DNA of 10,252 nt from Rhodospirillaceae bacterium (GCA_016794075.1 JAEUKU010000200.1:1-10252); one strand, 5' to 3'. Counted from the first letter of the stretch, positions 1 to 6,697 are shown. A program made the numbers and translations. The notes: generated from the letters alone by a model not told the origin.

Positions 1-1361
1 GAGGCGGAGACCGCCTGCACCACGCCCTTGACGCTGGCTTCGAAGCTGTCGGCCAGCTCCAGCATGCCGCGGCGGCGCGCCTCGGCGGCGTCCTTCTCGG
101 CATCCATCGTCTTGCGCCGCAGCTCCTCGATCTCCACCAGCTTCTGGCGGAAGAACTCGACGGCGCGGGCCATCACGCCCAGCTCGTCGCCGCGATTGGT
201 GGCCGGCACCGTAATCGCGGTGTTGCCGCCGGCGAGCGTCTCGACCGCCTGGGTCAGGTTGCCGACCGGCTTCACGACGAGGCCGCGCACCAGGAAGGTG
301 ACGATCAGCGACAGGGCCAGCACCAGCGCCGCGGCGGCGCCGATGGTGAACCAGGTGAGCTCGCGCGCCGGGGCCAGGATCTTGTCCTCGGGCAAATTGA
401 CCATGACCGACCAGGGCGTGCCCGTGTCGCCGATATTCACCGGCTGGAAGGCGCGGATCACGTTGGTCTGCAGGCTGCTGGAATATTCCTCCTCGCTGAA
501 GGCTTCGCCCTTGGCGATGCCGGCCTTGGCCGAGGCCATGTTGGCGTTGCCTTCCTCGATCGGCTTCATCACCAGCGCCGGGTCCTTGTAGGCCGCCCAG
601 TTGCCGGCGGCCGAGATCAGCGAGACGGAGCCGGTCTCGTACGGCTTGATCTCGGCCAGACGCGCCTGGATGGCGGAGAGGCTGAGATCGACGCCGGTGA
701 CTCCGACCACCTTGCCGTCGATGACGACCGGCGTGACCAGGCTGGTGATCTGCATGGTCTTGCCGTCGACCTCGTAGGCATAGGGCTCGATGATCTGCTG
801 CTTGCCCGATTGCTGCGCCAGCAGGTAGTAGTCGCCGGCGCCGGGCTTGTCGTAGTCCATCAGCACGGTCATGTCGTGGCCGTTCGGGGTCGCGAAGACA
901 TAGGGAACGAAACGGCCGCTGGCGTCGTGCACCTTGGCGGAGGGGAAGGTCGCGTTGCCGTCGACATTGACGAATTCGGCGTCGCGGCCGTCGAAGGCGT
1001 TCGGCTCCCACGCGGTCCACACGCCGACCAGATGCGGGTTGGCCTCCATCGCGCGCTCCAGGATGGAGAGATAGGCCTGGCGGTCGCGGATGCCTTGGCG
1101 CTGCAGGCCGAGGAAGGCGTCGCGCAGCGCCTCGGTCAGTTCGATCCCGGCATTCAGGTTGACCTCGACCTCGGCGGCGATGCCGTTGGCGAGGTTCTTG
1201 CCGGACTGGACCGACAATTCCTCGGTGGTGGCGGCGCTCTTCTGCGAGATCAGCGTCGCGGTCGCGGCCAGGCCGAGGACCAGAGCGGTGATCAAGGAAG
1301 CCAGTATCTTGACGTTGAGCGACAGCTTGCCGGCGAAGCCGCCCGTGAAACCCTTCGACAT
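1..1361 (-). CDS. Methyl-accepting chemotaxis protein, dCACHE type (3' end outside window)
   Basis: This is the N-terminal 453 residues of a transmembrane chemoreceptor; the signalling domain lies beyond the window start. Seen: a short cytoplasmic tail, TM1 at about residues 19-38, a periplasmic region of about 295 residues, TM2 at about 336-359, then a HAMP domain at about 360-412 with P365 and the typical GDELGVMARAVEFF segment, followed by charged helical sequence. The periplasmic part has the signature of a double-Cache (dCACHE_1) sensor: WTAWEPNAFDGRD (115-127), PYVF, EPYAYEVDGKTMQITSL (192-208) and VVIDGKVVGVTGVDLSL (212-228). Such receptors bind small molecules directly and signal to CheA. 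The ligand cannot be assigned. The start is supported by AGGAG (plus-strand CTCCT, 1368-1372) six bases upstream. The gene runs away from the regulator at 1498, on the same strand. Family certain, ligand unknown. Confidence 0.93.
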   Translation of the reverse strand, partial: MSKGFTGGFAGKLSLNVKILASLITALVLGLAATATLISQKSAATTEELSVQSGKNLANGIAAEVEVNLNAGIELTEALRDAFLGLQRQGIRDRQAYLSILERAMEANPHLVGVWTAWEPNAFDGRDAEFVNVDGNATFPSAKVHDASGRFVPYVFATPNGHDMTVLMDYDKPGAGDYYLLAQQSGKQQIIEPYAYEVDGKTMQITSLVTPVVIDGKVVGVTGVDLSLSAIQARLAEIKPYETGSVSLISAAGNWAAYKDPALVMKPIEEGNANMASAKAGIAKGEAFSEEEYSSSLQTNVIRAFQPVNIGDTGTPWSVMVNLPEDKILAPARELTWFTIGAAAALVLALSLIVTFLVRGLVVKPVGNLTQAVETLAGGNTAITVPATNRGDELGVMARAVEFFRQKLVEIEELRRKTMDAEKDAAEARRRGMLELADSFEASVKGVVQAVSA

Positions 1362-1432
1362 CCCTAACTCCTGGAAAATACGTCCTTCTGCGGCGCCGTC
1401 AGCTGGTGCCGTTGCCAGGACCATATCCGGGA

Positions 1433-1465
1433 GTCGTTTACTGTCGGTAAAGCTCCGTAAACGAC
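1433..1465. promoter_or_regulatory. 9-bp inverted repeat with extra half-site upstream of the chemoreceptor
   Basis: GTCGTTTAC (1433-1441) and GTAAACGAC (1457-1465) are a perfect inverted repeat with a 15-base spacer. Inside the spacer lies a further GGTAAAG copy (1446-1452), 10 bases, one helical turn, from the CGTAAAC of the right arm. The repeat is 72 bases upstream of the chemoreceptor start codon and 32 bases past the stop codon of the regulator gene, both on the minus strand. No T-tract follows on either strand, so an operator is more likely than an intrinsic terminator. The binding protein is unknown. Confidence 0.45.
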
Positions 1466-1497
1466 ATTCACGCCGCCGAAATTCGCTATCCGCGGCG

Positions 1498-2223
1498 CTA
1501 TTCGGCCCCGGCGCGGAACTCGGCCGCGGCGGCTTCCGGCTGCGGCCTCGCCCGCAGCAGGTTGCGCTCGACGCTCTCCAGATGCCGGCGCATGGCCGCG
1601 GCGGCGCGATCGAGATCGCGCTCGGCGATCGCCGCCACGATCGCCTCGTGCTCCTCGAAGGAATGGTGGGTGGGCGCCGGCTTCACCTTCTCCACCCGCA
1701 GGCGCCCCCAGGCGACGGCGCGCCGCACCGCGTTCAGCGTGTCGAGCAGGGCGAGCAGCAGGGCGTTCTGCGTTGCCTCGGCGATGACGCGGTGCAGGCG
1801 GTTGTCCCAGGCCTCATATTGCCGCCAGGTCTGCGCCGCGCGGGTGCGCTGCAGGCAGAGCTTCATCTCCGCGATCTGGTCCGAGGTCGCGTTCAGCGCC
1901 GCCATGCGCGCCACCTCCGGCTCCAGCAGCAGGCGCGTGCGCATCACGTCGCCCGGATTGGTGCGGCGGGTGATGGCGGCGACATCGGCCAGCGTGTCGA
2001 TCGGCCGGCTGCCGATGAAGGTGCCCTTGCCGACATGGCGCCAGATCTGGTTCTCGGCCTCCAGCACCGCCAGCGCCTTGCGCAACTCGGCGCGGGTGAC
2101 GCCGAGCTTCTGTGCCAGCGCGCGCTCGGTCGGCAGGCGGCTGTCCACGGGGAGGTCGCTCTGCGCCAGATAGGCGCGCAATTGCGTCAGGGCATCGATA
2201 TCGGTGTTGGTGCGATCGCTCAT
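1498..2223 (-). CDS. GntR family transcriptional regulator, FCD (FadR) subfamily
   Basis: DNA-binding repressor-type regulator of 241 residues. Seen: an N-terminal winged helix with LPTERALAQKLGVTRAELRKA at about residues 30-50, and the wing motif GKGTFIG at about 65-71. The C-terminal all-helical FCD ligand domain keeps the usual metal ligands: D140 and H144 (DNRLH), H192 (EEHEA) and H214 (MRRHL). FCD regulators normally bind a metal and a carboxylic acid that releases them from DNA. The gene is divergent from the transporter/hydrolase operon and so probably controls it. Start choice: ATG at 2223 gives about 25 bases of leader from the predicted promoter (2255-2283). ATG at 2241 (six more residues) has a better GGGGA upstream but would be almost leaderless from that promoter. 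The frame is open to 2307, but residues before 2241 look non-coding. Regulator identity is sure; its target is inferred from position. Confidence 0.93.
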   Translation of the reverse strand: MSDRTNTDIDALTQLRAYLAQSDLPVDSRLPTERALAQKLGVTRAELRKALAVLEAENQIWRHVGKGTFIGSRPIDTLADVAAITRRTNPGDVMRTRLLLEPEVARMAALNATSDQIAEMKLCLQRTRAAQTWRQYEAWDNRLHRVIAEATQNALLLALLDTLNAVRRAVAWGRLRVEKVKPAPTHHSFEEHEAIVAAIAERDLDRAAAAMRRHLESVERNLLRARPQPEAAAAEFRAGAE

Positions 2224-2230
2224 GGCTTCA

Positions 2231-2248
2231 ACCAATAGCATGATTGGT
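2231..2248. promoter_or_regulatory. Candidate operator, perfect ACCAAT-N6-ATTGGT palindrome
   Basis: ACCAATAGCATGATTGGT has perfect 6-bp arms around six bases. It covers the predicted transcription start of the regulator gene (about 2248) and lies 8-25 bases upstream of the ATG at 2223, where a bound repressor would block the gene's own transcription. A related site lies 85 bases away at the transporter promoter. Binding by the adjacent GntR/FCD protein is inferred. Many FadR-type sites have the opposite polarity (TGGT-N3-ACCA). Confidence 0.5.
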
Positions 2249-2254
2249 CCCCGG

Positions 2255-2283
2255 AATATCCCCGAAAACAGCGGATATTTCAA
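2255..2283 (-). promoter_or_regulatory. Predicted sigma-70 type promoter of the GntR regulator
   Basis: Read on the minus strand: TTGAAA (2283-2278) as -35, a 17-base spacer, and GATATT (2260-2255) as -10. That is five and four of six consensus matches. The predicted start of transcription near 2248 falls at the edge of the ACCAAT/ATTGGT palindrome. Prediction by eye only. Confidence 0.4.
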
Positions 2284-2301
2284 GCGTTTCTGCGAATCAA
2301 C

Positions 2302-2329
2302 TTGCAACCAAGCAAAACCATCATAAGAT
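2302..2329 (+). promoter_or_regulatory. Predicted promoter of the transporter/hydrolase operon
   Basis: TTGCAA (2302-2307), a 16-base spacer and TAAGAT (2324-2329), each with four of six consensus matches. It lies about 60 bases upstream of the binding-protein ATG. The second ACCA/ATTGGT site (2317-2333) covers the -10 hexamer, which would suit repression. Weak on consensus alone; supported by the overlapping site and by the divergent layout. Confidence 0.35.
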
Positions 2330-2333
2330 TGGT
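2317..2333. promoter_or_regulatory. Second candidate operator, imperfect ACCA...ATTGGT
   Basis: ACCATCATAAGATTGGT repeats the theme of the site at 2231-2248 with one base missing in the left arm. Both places share the flanked words CAACCAA (2229-2235 and 2305-2311) and GATTGGTC (2242-2249 and 2327-2334). The two GATTGGTC copies are exactly 85 bases apart, close to eight helical turns, so looping between the two sites is possible. It overlaps the predicted -10 of the operon. Confidence 0.4.
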
Positions 2334-2387
2334 CAGAGAATAAGCCAGAGCCACAAGGCTCGCCAACACGGCAATCGGGAGGAAGAC

Positions 2388-3389
2388 ATGAGTATCCAGA
2401 TCAGGGGATTCGGCCGCACCCTCATGGCCGGCTGCTTCGCGCTCGCATCCTTCGGCCTCGCCGAGGCGGCCCTCGCCGCCGGCAAGATGCACATCGCCTT
2501 CGGCGACATCGCCACGGTCGAAACGCTGAACTTCGAGATCGCCATCGCGCGCGCCAAGGAGCGCGGCGTCGATGTCGAGGTCACCTACTTCAAATCGGAG
2601 GACGTCGCCTCGCAGGCGGTGGTCGGCGGCCAGGCCGATATCGGCGTCGGCACGCCCTATGCGCTGATCCAGAAGGTGAAGGCGCCGATCCGCATGTTCT
2701 ATCAGATGAGCAATCTGCGCTTCTATCCGATCGTCAACACCGAGTTCTACAAGGACTGGAAGGACCTCGACGGCCAGGAGATCGCGGTCCATGCGCGTGG
2801 CTCCGGCACCGAGGCGATCATGATGCTGATGGCGCAGAAGCACGGCATCAAATACTCGAACGTCAGCTACGTGCCCGGCTCCGAAGTGCGCGCCGGCGCG
2901 CTGCTGCAGGGCAACGTGAAGGCCTCGATCGTCGATTCCACCAACCGGAACCTGGTGATGGAAAAGGCGCCGGGCAAGTTCGCCGTGCTGCCGATGGAGG
3001 GCGTGAACGCCACCGACGAGGCGCTCTACGCCAACACCGAGTACCTGGCGAAGGAAGCCGACGCGGTCGAGATCCTGGTCGAGGAGCTGCTGAAGACGAC
3101 GCGGGAGATCAACGCCAACCCGGGCGTGGTGGCGGAATTGCGCAAGAAATACGGGCTGCTGGCCGACCTGCCGGCGGATCTGGAAGGGGAGATGGTGCCG
3201 TATTACGAGGAATCGGTGGCGGCCAAGGTCTTCCCGCTCAACGGCGGCAGCGAGGCGGCGGTGAAGGACGATTTCGGCTTCTACGCCCTCGCCGGCCAGC
3301 TCGAAGGCGATCCCGCGGCGCTGAAGGTCGAGGATTTCTGGACCTTCGATCCGCTGAACAAGGCCGTGGCCGTGGTCGGCGCGAACTGA
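2388..3389 (+). CDS. ABC transporter periplasmic substrate-binding protein, NMT1/SsuA-TauA type
   Basis: Secreted solute receptor of 333 residues that delivers its ligand to the permeases encoded next to it. Seen: a Sec signal peptide with RGFGR at the start, a hydrophobic core and a likely cleavage after ALA or LAA (about residue 30-31). The mature part has the NMT1-like order: GKMHIAFGD, VVGGQADIGVGTPYALIQ (78-95), a ligand-pocket segment with HARGSGTEA (135-143), YVPGSEVRAGALLQGNVKASIVDS (161-184), and a helical C-terminal third. C16 is not preceded by a proper lipobox, so a soluble periplasmic protein is expected. The start is set by GGGAGGA (2377-2383) four bases before the ATG. The family takes up sulfonates, nitrate, pyrimidine precursors, phthalate and other small anions. 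Nothing here picks one; the FAH enzyme downstream hints at a keto or aromatic acid. Confidence 0.93.
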   Translation: MSIQIRGFGRTLMAGCFALASFGLAEAALAAGKMHIAFGDIATVETLNFEIAIARAKERGVDVEVTYFKSEDVASQAVVGGQADIGVGTPYALIQKVKAPIRMFYQMSNLRFYPIVNTEFYKDWKDLDGQEIAVHARGSGTEAIMMLMAQKHGIKYSNVSYVPGSEVRAGALLQGNVKASIVDSTNRNLVMEKAPGKFAVLPMEGVNATDEALYANTEYLAKEADAVEILVEELLKTTREINANPGVVAELRKKYGLLADLPADLEGEMVPYYEESVAAKVFPLNGGSEAAVKDDFGFYALAGQLEGDPAALKVEDFWTFDPLNKAVAVVGAN

Positions 3390-3416
3390 TCCAACCGGCG
3401 CAATCTGCCCACTCAA

Positions 3417-3508
3417 CCGTCATTGCCGGGCTTGTCCCGGCAATCCATGGGCCGGCGCAGCCTGCGTCGGCATCGCATGGATCACCGGGACAAGCCCGGT
3501 GATGACGG
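3417..3508. repeat. 92-bp intergenic palindromic repeat able to fold as a cloverleaf
   Basis: Every base at the central junction is in a stem. The closing stem is CCGTC (3417-3421) with GACGG (3504-3508). Arm 1 is ATTGCCGGG/CCCGGCAAT with loop CTTGT (3422-3444). Arm 2 is CCATG/CATGG enclosing GCCGGCGCA/TGCGTCGGC with one G-T pair (3445-3480). Arm 3 is ATCACCGGG/CCCGGTGAT with loop ACAAG (3481-3503). Arms 1 and 3 are inverted copies differing at two positions on each side, each change compensated so that both hairpins stay perfect. I recall related GGGCTTGTCCC palindromes as dispersed repeats in many alphaproteobacterial genomes; copy number here cannot be seen. It sits 27 bases past the binding-protein stop and 58 bases before permease A, where it could protect the upstream message or damp downstream expression, as REP elements do in malEFG. 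Confidence 0.9.
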
Positions 3509-3566
3509 ATGAGGTGGAACGGGTAGCGTCCGATTTGCGACAGCTTGGAACAAGGCGAGTCACTTC

Positions 3567-4382
3567 ATGGACGCCAGGATTGACGACGTCGTCGCGGCCC
3601 GCCTTGCCGCCGAACCGGACGAAAGGGCGCGCAGCCGCCGGCAGCTGCTGGCGTGGCGCCTCGCCTCCATCGCCCTGTTCTGTGCCGCTTGGGAATTCGC
3701 CGGCCGGATTCCCATCAACCTCGCCTTTCCGACCTTCCTGGAGACGGTCGAGGCTTTCGGCGAGATGCTCGCCGACGGGACGATGCTCAGGGCCTATTTC
3801 ATCACCCTGCAGCCGCTGGTCATCGGTGTCGTGCTGTCCGGCATCATCGGCGTCTCGGCCGGTGTCGCCATGGGCCTGCGCAAGAGCGTCGAGTGGGTCG
3901 GGGCGCCGGTCTTCATCGTGCTGCAGGCGGCCCCCGTCGCGGCGTTGATCCCGATGGTGACCTTCATCTATGGCATCGGCATGACCGCGAAGGTCATCTC
4001 GGTCTGCCTGCTGGCGCTGCCCGTCATCGTGCTCAACAGCTACAAGGCGGTCGCCAACGTGAACCCCTCGCTGCTCGCCATGTGCCGCTGCTTCCTCGGC
4101 AACCGCCTGCAGCAGATCGTCAAGATCATCCTGCCCGATGCCAGCCCGGTGATCTTCGCCGGGCTGCGCCTCGGCATCTCGGCCGGCTTCATCGGCATCA
4201 TCCTGGCGGAACTGCTGATCACGCCGACCGGCATCGGCGACCTCATCACCTATCACCGCGCGGTCGCCAACTACGCGCATATGTATGCGTCGATCGCCTC
4301 CATCATCGTCTTCTCGGCCCTGACCTTGACCCTGCTGCAATGGGTGGAGGTGACCTTGTTCCGGCCGGAAAAGCAGAGGTAA
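3567..4382 (+). CDS. ABC transporter permease A (SsuC/TauC-like)
   Basis: Inner-membrane subunit of 271 residues, with a cytoplasmic charged N-tail (1-28) and about six membrane segments (about 30-47, 82-104, 114-134, 140-158, 200-217, 240-260). The family marks AAPVAALIPMVTFIYGIGMTAK (121-142) and IILPDASPVIFAGLRLG (187-203) are present. The EAA coupling loop is degenerate: where EAA-x3-G is expected there is A171-M-C-R-C-F-L177, so the Glu and the Gly are both lost at their aligned positions (a Gly follows at 178). The start at ATG 3567 fits the domain order, but the ribosome site is poor (AAGGCGAG about seven bases upstream). It probably pairs with permease B to form the channel. The ATPase gene begins five bases after the stop. 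Confidence 0.93.
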   Translation: MDARIDDVVAARLAAEPDERARSRRQLLAWRLASIALFCAAWEFAGRIPINLAFPTFLETVEAFGEMLADGTMLRAYFITLQPLVIGVVLSGIIGVSAGVAMGLRKSVEWVGAPVFIVLQAAPVAALIPMVTFIYGIGMTAKVISVCLLALPVIVLNSYKAVANVNPSLLAMCRCFLGNRLQQIVKIILPDASPVIFAGLRLGISAGFIGIILAELLITPTGIGDLITYHRAVANYAHMYASIASIIVFSALTLTLLQWVEVTLFRPEKQR

Positions 4383-4387
4383 GAGAC

Positions 4388-5209
4388 ATGGTCGCGGTCA
4401 GCCGCAAGATTTCCGCCGGTCCGGTGTTTCCTGGAGCAGAGATGGCGAGTCCCGAAAGCATCATCACGGTCAAGGGCATCAACAAGGTCTATCCGGGCCA
4501 GGTCCACGCGCTGAAGGACGTCGATCTCGATTTCCCCGCCGGCGCGCTCACCACGCTGCTCGGGCCCAGCGGTTGCGGCAAGACCACGCTGCTGAAGATC
4601 ATCGCCGGCCTGCTGGCGCCGACCACGGGCGAGGTCCTGGTGAAAGGCCGCGCGGTCACCGGGCCGGGGCCGGAGCGCGCCTTCGTGTTCCAGGACTTCG
4701 CCCTGATGCCCTGGGCCACCGTCCTGCGCAACGTCGCCTTCGGGCTGGAACTGCGCAACGTCGCGCCGAAGGAGCGCCAGGACATCGCCCGCCATTATAT
4801 CGGCGAGGTCGGGCTCGCCGGCTTCGAGGAAAAATACCCGCACGAGCTTTCCGGCGGCATGCGCCAGCGCGTCGGCCTCGCCCGCGCCCTCGCCGTCAAT
4901 GCCGACGTGCTGCTGCTGGATGAGCCGTTCTCCGCCGTCGACGAGCAGACCCGGCGCAAGTTCCAGGAGGATCTGCTGCGCCTGCGCGAGACCGAGCGCA
5001 AGACCTTCCTCTTCGTCACCCATTCGATCGAGGAAGCGGTCTATCTTTCCGACCGCATCGTGTTGCTCTCCCGCCGTCCCGGCCGCATCTCGCAGATCAT
5101 CGAGCCCAAGATCGACCGCTCCGGCTCGCCGGACGAGATCCGCCGCGACCAGGCCTATCTCGACATCGTCGAGGAGATCTGGCAGGGCCTGCGGCAGTTC
5201 GTGGATTGA
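4388..5209 (+). CDS. ABC transporter ATP-binding protein (SsuB/TauB-like)
   Basis: Cytoplasmic ATPase of 273 residues that powers uptake. All motifs are intact: Walker A GPSGCGKTT (59-67), Q-loop Q102, signature LSGGM (154-158), Walker B VLLLDE (174-179), D-loop AVDE (183-186) and switch H212. The FVFQDFALMPWATVLRNV segment (99-116) is typical of the nitrate/taurine/sulfonate subgroup. Two starts are possible: ATG 4388, with AGAGG eight bases upstream, and ATG 4442 (M19), with GGAG five bases upstream. The ABC fold begins near residue 25, so both give a complete protein; the first keeps tighter spacing to permease A. It is the only ATPase in the operon and presumably forms the homodimer under both permeases. 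Confidence 0.95.
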   Translation: MVAVSRKISAGPVFPGAEMASPESIITVKGINKVYPGQVHALKDVDLDFPAGALTTLLGPSGCGKTTLLKIIAGLLAPTTGEVLVKGRAVTGPGPERAFVFQDFALMPWATVLRNVAFGLELRNVAPKERQDIARHYIGEVGLAGFEEKYPHELSGGMRQRVGLARALAVNADVLLLDEPFSAVDEQTRRKFQEDLLRLRETERKTFLFVTHSIEEAVYLSDRIVLLSRRPGRISQIIEPKIDRSGSPDEIRRDQAYLDIVEEIWQGLRQFVD

Positions 5210-5216
5210 GGCGATC

Positions 5217-5972
5217 ATGACGCTGTTCGGCTATCGCCTGCCGATGATGAGCTCGCTCATCCTGTGGTGCCTGGTGTGGGAGCTGGTCGGCCGGCTGGAG
5301 CTGGTGCTGCTGTTCCCGCCCTTCAGCGGCGTCGTGGCGGCGCTGTTCGATCTGGTGACGCTGCAGAAGTTCTGGGGCGCCACCTGGACGACCTTGAGCA
5401 CCTTTTGCATCGGCATGACGCTGGCGATCGCGGTCGGCGTGCCGCTCGGCGTGCTGATGGGGCGGGTGAAGGCGGCGGAGAACCTGCTGGGCATGTGGGT
5501 CAACGTCTTCGTCTCCGCGCCGCTCTCTGCTTTGGTGCCGGTGCTGATGATCCTGTTCGGCATGGGCGAGAAGACCATCGTCGTCAGCGTCTTCCTGTTT
5601 GCCGTCTGGATCATCGTGCTCGACACCCAGGCGGGGGTGAAGAACATGCAGCCCTCGCTGATCGAGATGGCGAAGAGCTTCGGCGCCCATCGGCCGGCGC
5701 TCTACGCCAAGATCATCCTGTGGGCGGCGCTGCCGGAGATCCTGGCCGGCATCCGCCTCGGCTTCATCCGCGGGGTGAAGGGCGTCGTCATCGGACAATT
5801 GCTGGTTTCGATCATCGGCTATGGCGAGCTGTTCGAGCTCTATTCGCGCAGCTTCCTGATGGAGGAGTTCTGGGCCCTCACCATCGTGCTGTTCGCCTTC
5901 GCCCTTATTTGTGCCGAGTTGATCGGCATGCTGGAAAAACGAGTCGAGTATTACGCAGGAGTGAGACAATGA
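5217..5972 (+). CDS. ABC transporter permease B (SsuC/TauC-like)
   Basis: Second inner-membrane subunit, 251 residues, distinct in sequence from permease A and shorter at the N-terminus. About six hydrophobic segments are visible (about 11-34, 60-80, 94-114, 119-137, 187-205, 218-238). The coupling loop is better kept than in permease A: E150-M-A-K-S-F-G156, then IILWAALPEILAGIRLG (166-182), although the usual L-P after the loop reads L-W. The gene starts seven bases after the ATPase stop, and its ribosome site GAGG (5208-5211) overlaps that stop codon, which suggests translational coupling. Its TGA overlaps the start of the FAH gene. Expected partner of permease A in a heterodimeric channel; a homodimer of each cannot be excluded. 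Confidence 0.93.
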   Translation: MTLFGYRLPMMSSLILWCLVWELVGRLELVLLFPPFSGVVAALFDLVTLQKFWGATWTTLSTFCIGMTLAIAVGVPLGVLMGRVKAAENLLGMWVNVFVSAPLSALVPVLMILFGMGEKTIVVSVFLFAVWIIVLDTQAGVKNMQPSLIEMAKSFGAHRPALYAKIILWAALPEILAGIRLGFIRGVKGVVIGQLLVSIIGYGELFELYSRSFLMEEFWALTIVLFAFALICAELIGMLEKRVEYYAGVRQ

Positions 5973-6676
5973 ACGTCCAGGATACCCACGCGAGATTCGC
6001 CTTCGCGCCGGCGCCGGTGCCAGCCGTGCCGATCAAGGGGTCGGACAAGCTGTTCCCGGTGCACCGCATCTATTGCGTGGGCCGGAACTATGCCGAGCAC
6101 GCCATCGAGATGGGCCACGACCCCAATCGCGAGGCGCCGTTCTTCTTCCAGAAGAACCCCGACACGCTGGTGCCGAATGGCGGCGTTTTCCCCTATCCGG
6201 ACGCGTCGAAGGACGTGCATCACGAGCTGGAAATGGTCGTCGCGCTGCAATCCGGCGGCAAGAACATCCCGGTGGAGAAGGCGCTGGATTGCGTCTTCGG
6301 CTATGCCGTCGGCCTCGACATGACGCGGCGCGACTTGCAGGGCGAGGCGAAGAAAGCCGGCCGGCCGTGGGAAGTGGGCAAGGCTTTCGAGGCGGCCGCA
6401 CCCTGCTCCGAGATCGTGCCGGCCAGCGCCATCGGGCACCCGAGCAAGGGCGGGGTGTGGCTCAAGGTCAACGGCGCGGTGAAGCAGAAGGGCGACCTCG
6501 ACCAGCTGATCTGGAAGGTGCCGGAGATGATCGCCTATCTCTCCGGCCTGTTCGAGCTCAAGGCCGGCGATCTGATCTATTCCGGCACGCCGGCCGGCGT
6601 CGGCCCGGTCCAGCGCGGCGACGTGCTCGAGGGCGGGGTGGACGGAGTGGGGGAGCTGAAGATCACCGTCGGCTGA
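5969..6676 (+). CDS. Fumarylacetoacetate hydrolase (FAH) family protein, fumarylpyruvate hydrolase/acylpyruvase-like
   Basis: Cytoplasmic C-C bond hydrolase of 235 residues, a single FAH domain as in NagK, YcgM and FAHD1. Seen: VHRIYCVGRNYAEHAIEMG (31-49) with H44 and E47, equivalent to the catalytic His/Glu pair of FAHD1; the metal ligands E86, E88 (HHELE) and D117 (GLDMT); GRPWEVGKAFEAAAPCSEIVP (131-151); and GDLIYSGTPAGVGPV (200-214). Family members split acylpyruvates such as fumarylpyruvate or maleylpyruvate in gentisate-type routes, or decarboxylate oxaloacetate. The start overlaps the permease B stop (ATGA) and has AGGAG (5957-5961) seven bases upstream, so it is cotranscribed with the transporter. 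The first 25 residues are a tail before the fold. The exact substrate is not determinable; the link with uptake is inferred from coupling. Confidence 0.93.
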   Translation: MNVQDTHARFAFAPAPVPAVPIKGSDKLFPVHRIYCVGRNYAEHAIEMGHDPNREAPFFFQKNPDTLVPNGGVFPYPDASKDVHHELEMVVALQSGGKNIPVEKALDCVFGYAVGLDMTRRDLQGEAKKAGRPWEVGKAFEAAAPCSEIVPASAIGHPSKGGVWLKVNGAVKQKGDLDQLIWKVPEMIAYLSGLFELKAGDLIYSGTPAGVGPVQRGDVLEGGVDGVGELKITVG

Positions 6677-6697
6677 TCTTCCTTGCGGCAAGGCCCG

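Noticed and set aside
1431..1435. GANTC (CcrM-type) methylation sites in several leaders, for example 1431-1435, 2294-2298 and 9652-9656
   Set aside because: The sites exist but the motif is short enough to occur by chance at this number; nothing shows cell-cycle control.
1471..1497. CGCCGC/GCGGCG pair directly after the GntR stop as terminator
   Set aside because: The loop is 15 bases, no T-run follows, and such GC words arise easily in this composition.
2280..3416. Minus-strand 378-residue open frame opposite the binding-protein gene
   Set aside because: Composition is typical of a shadow frame (RHQ/GVD-rich, no domain), while the plus strand encodes a complete binding protein with signal peptide and ribosome site.
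3420..4340. Long minus-strand open frame opposite permease A with a VITGLVPVIHA-like segment
   Set aside because: It is the antisense of a clear permease gene, is extremely rich in Asp/Arg/Gln/Gly as shadow frames in GC-rich DNA are, and the recognisable segment is just the translated palindromic repeat at 3417-3508, a common source of false small proteins.
6681..6693. CCTTG-CGG-CAAGG hairpin after the FAH stop as intrinsic terminator
   Set aside because: The stem is only five pairs and the nearest T-run (6702-6705) is nine bases further on; it also lies beside the longer interleaved repeats.
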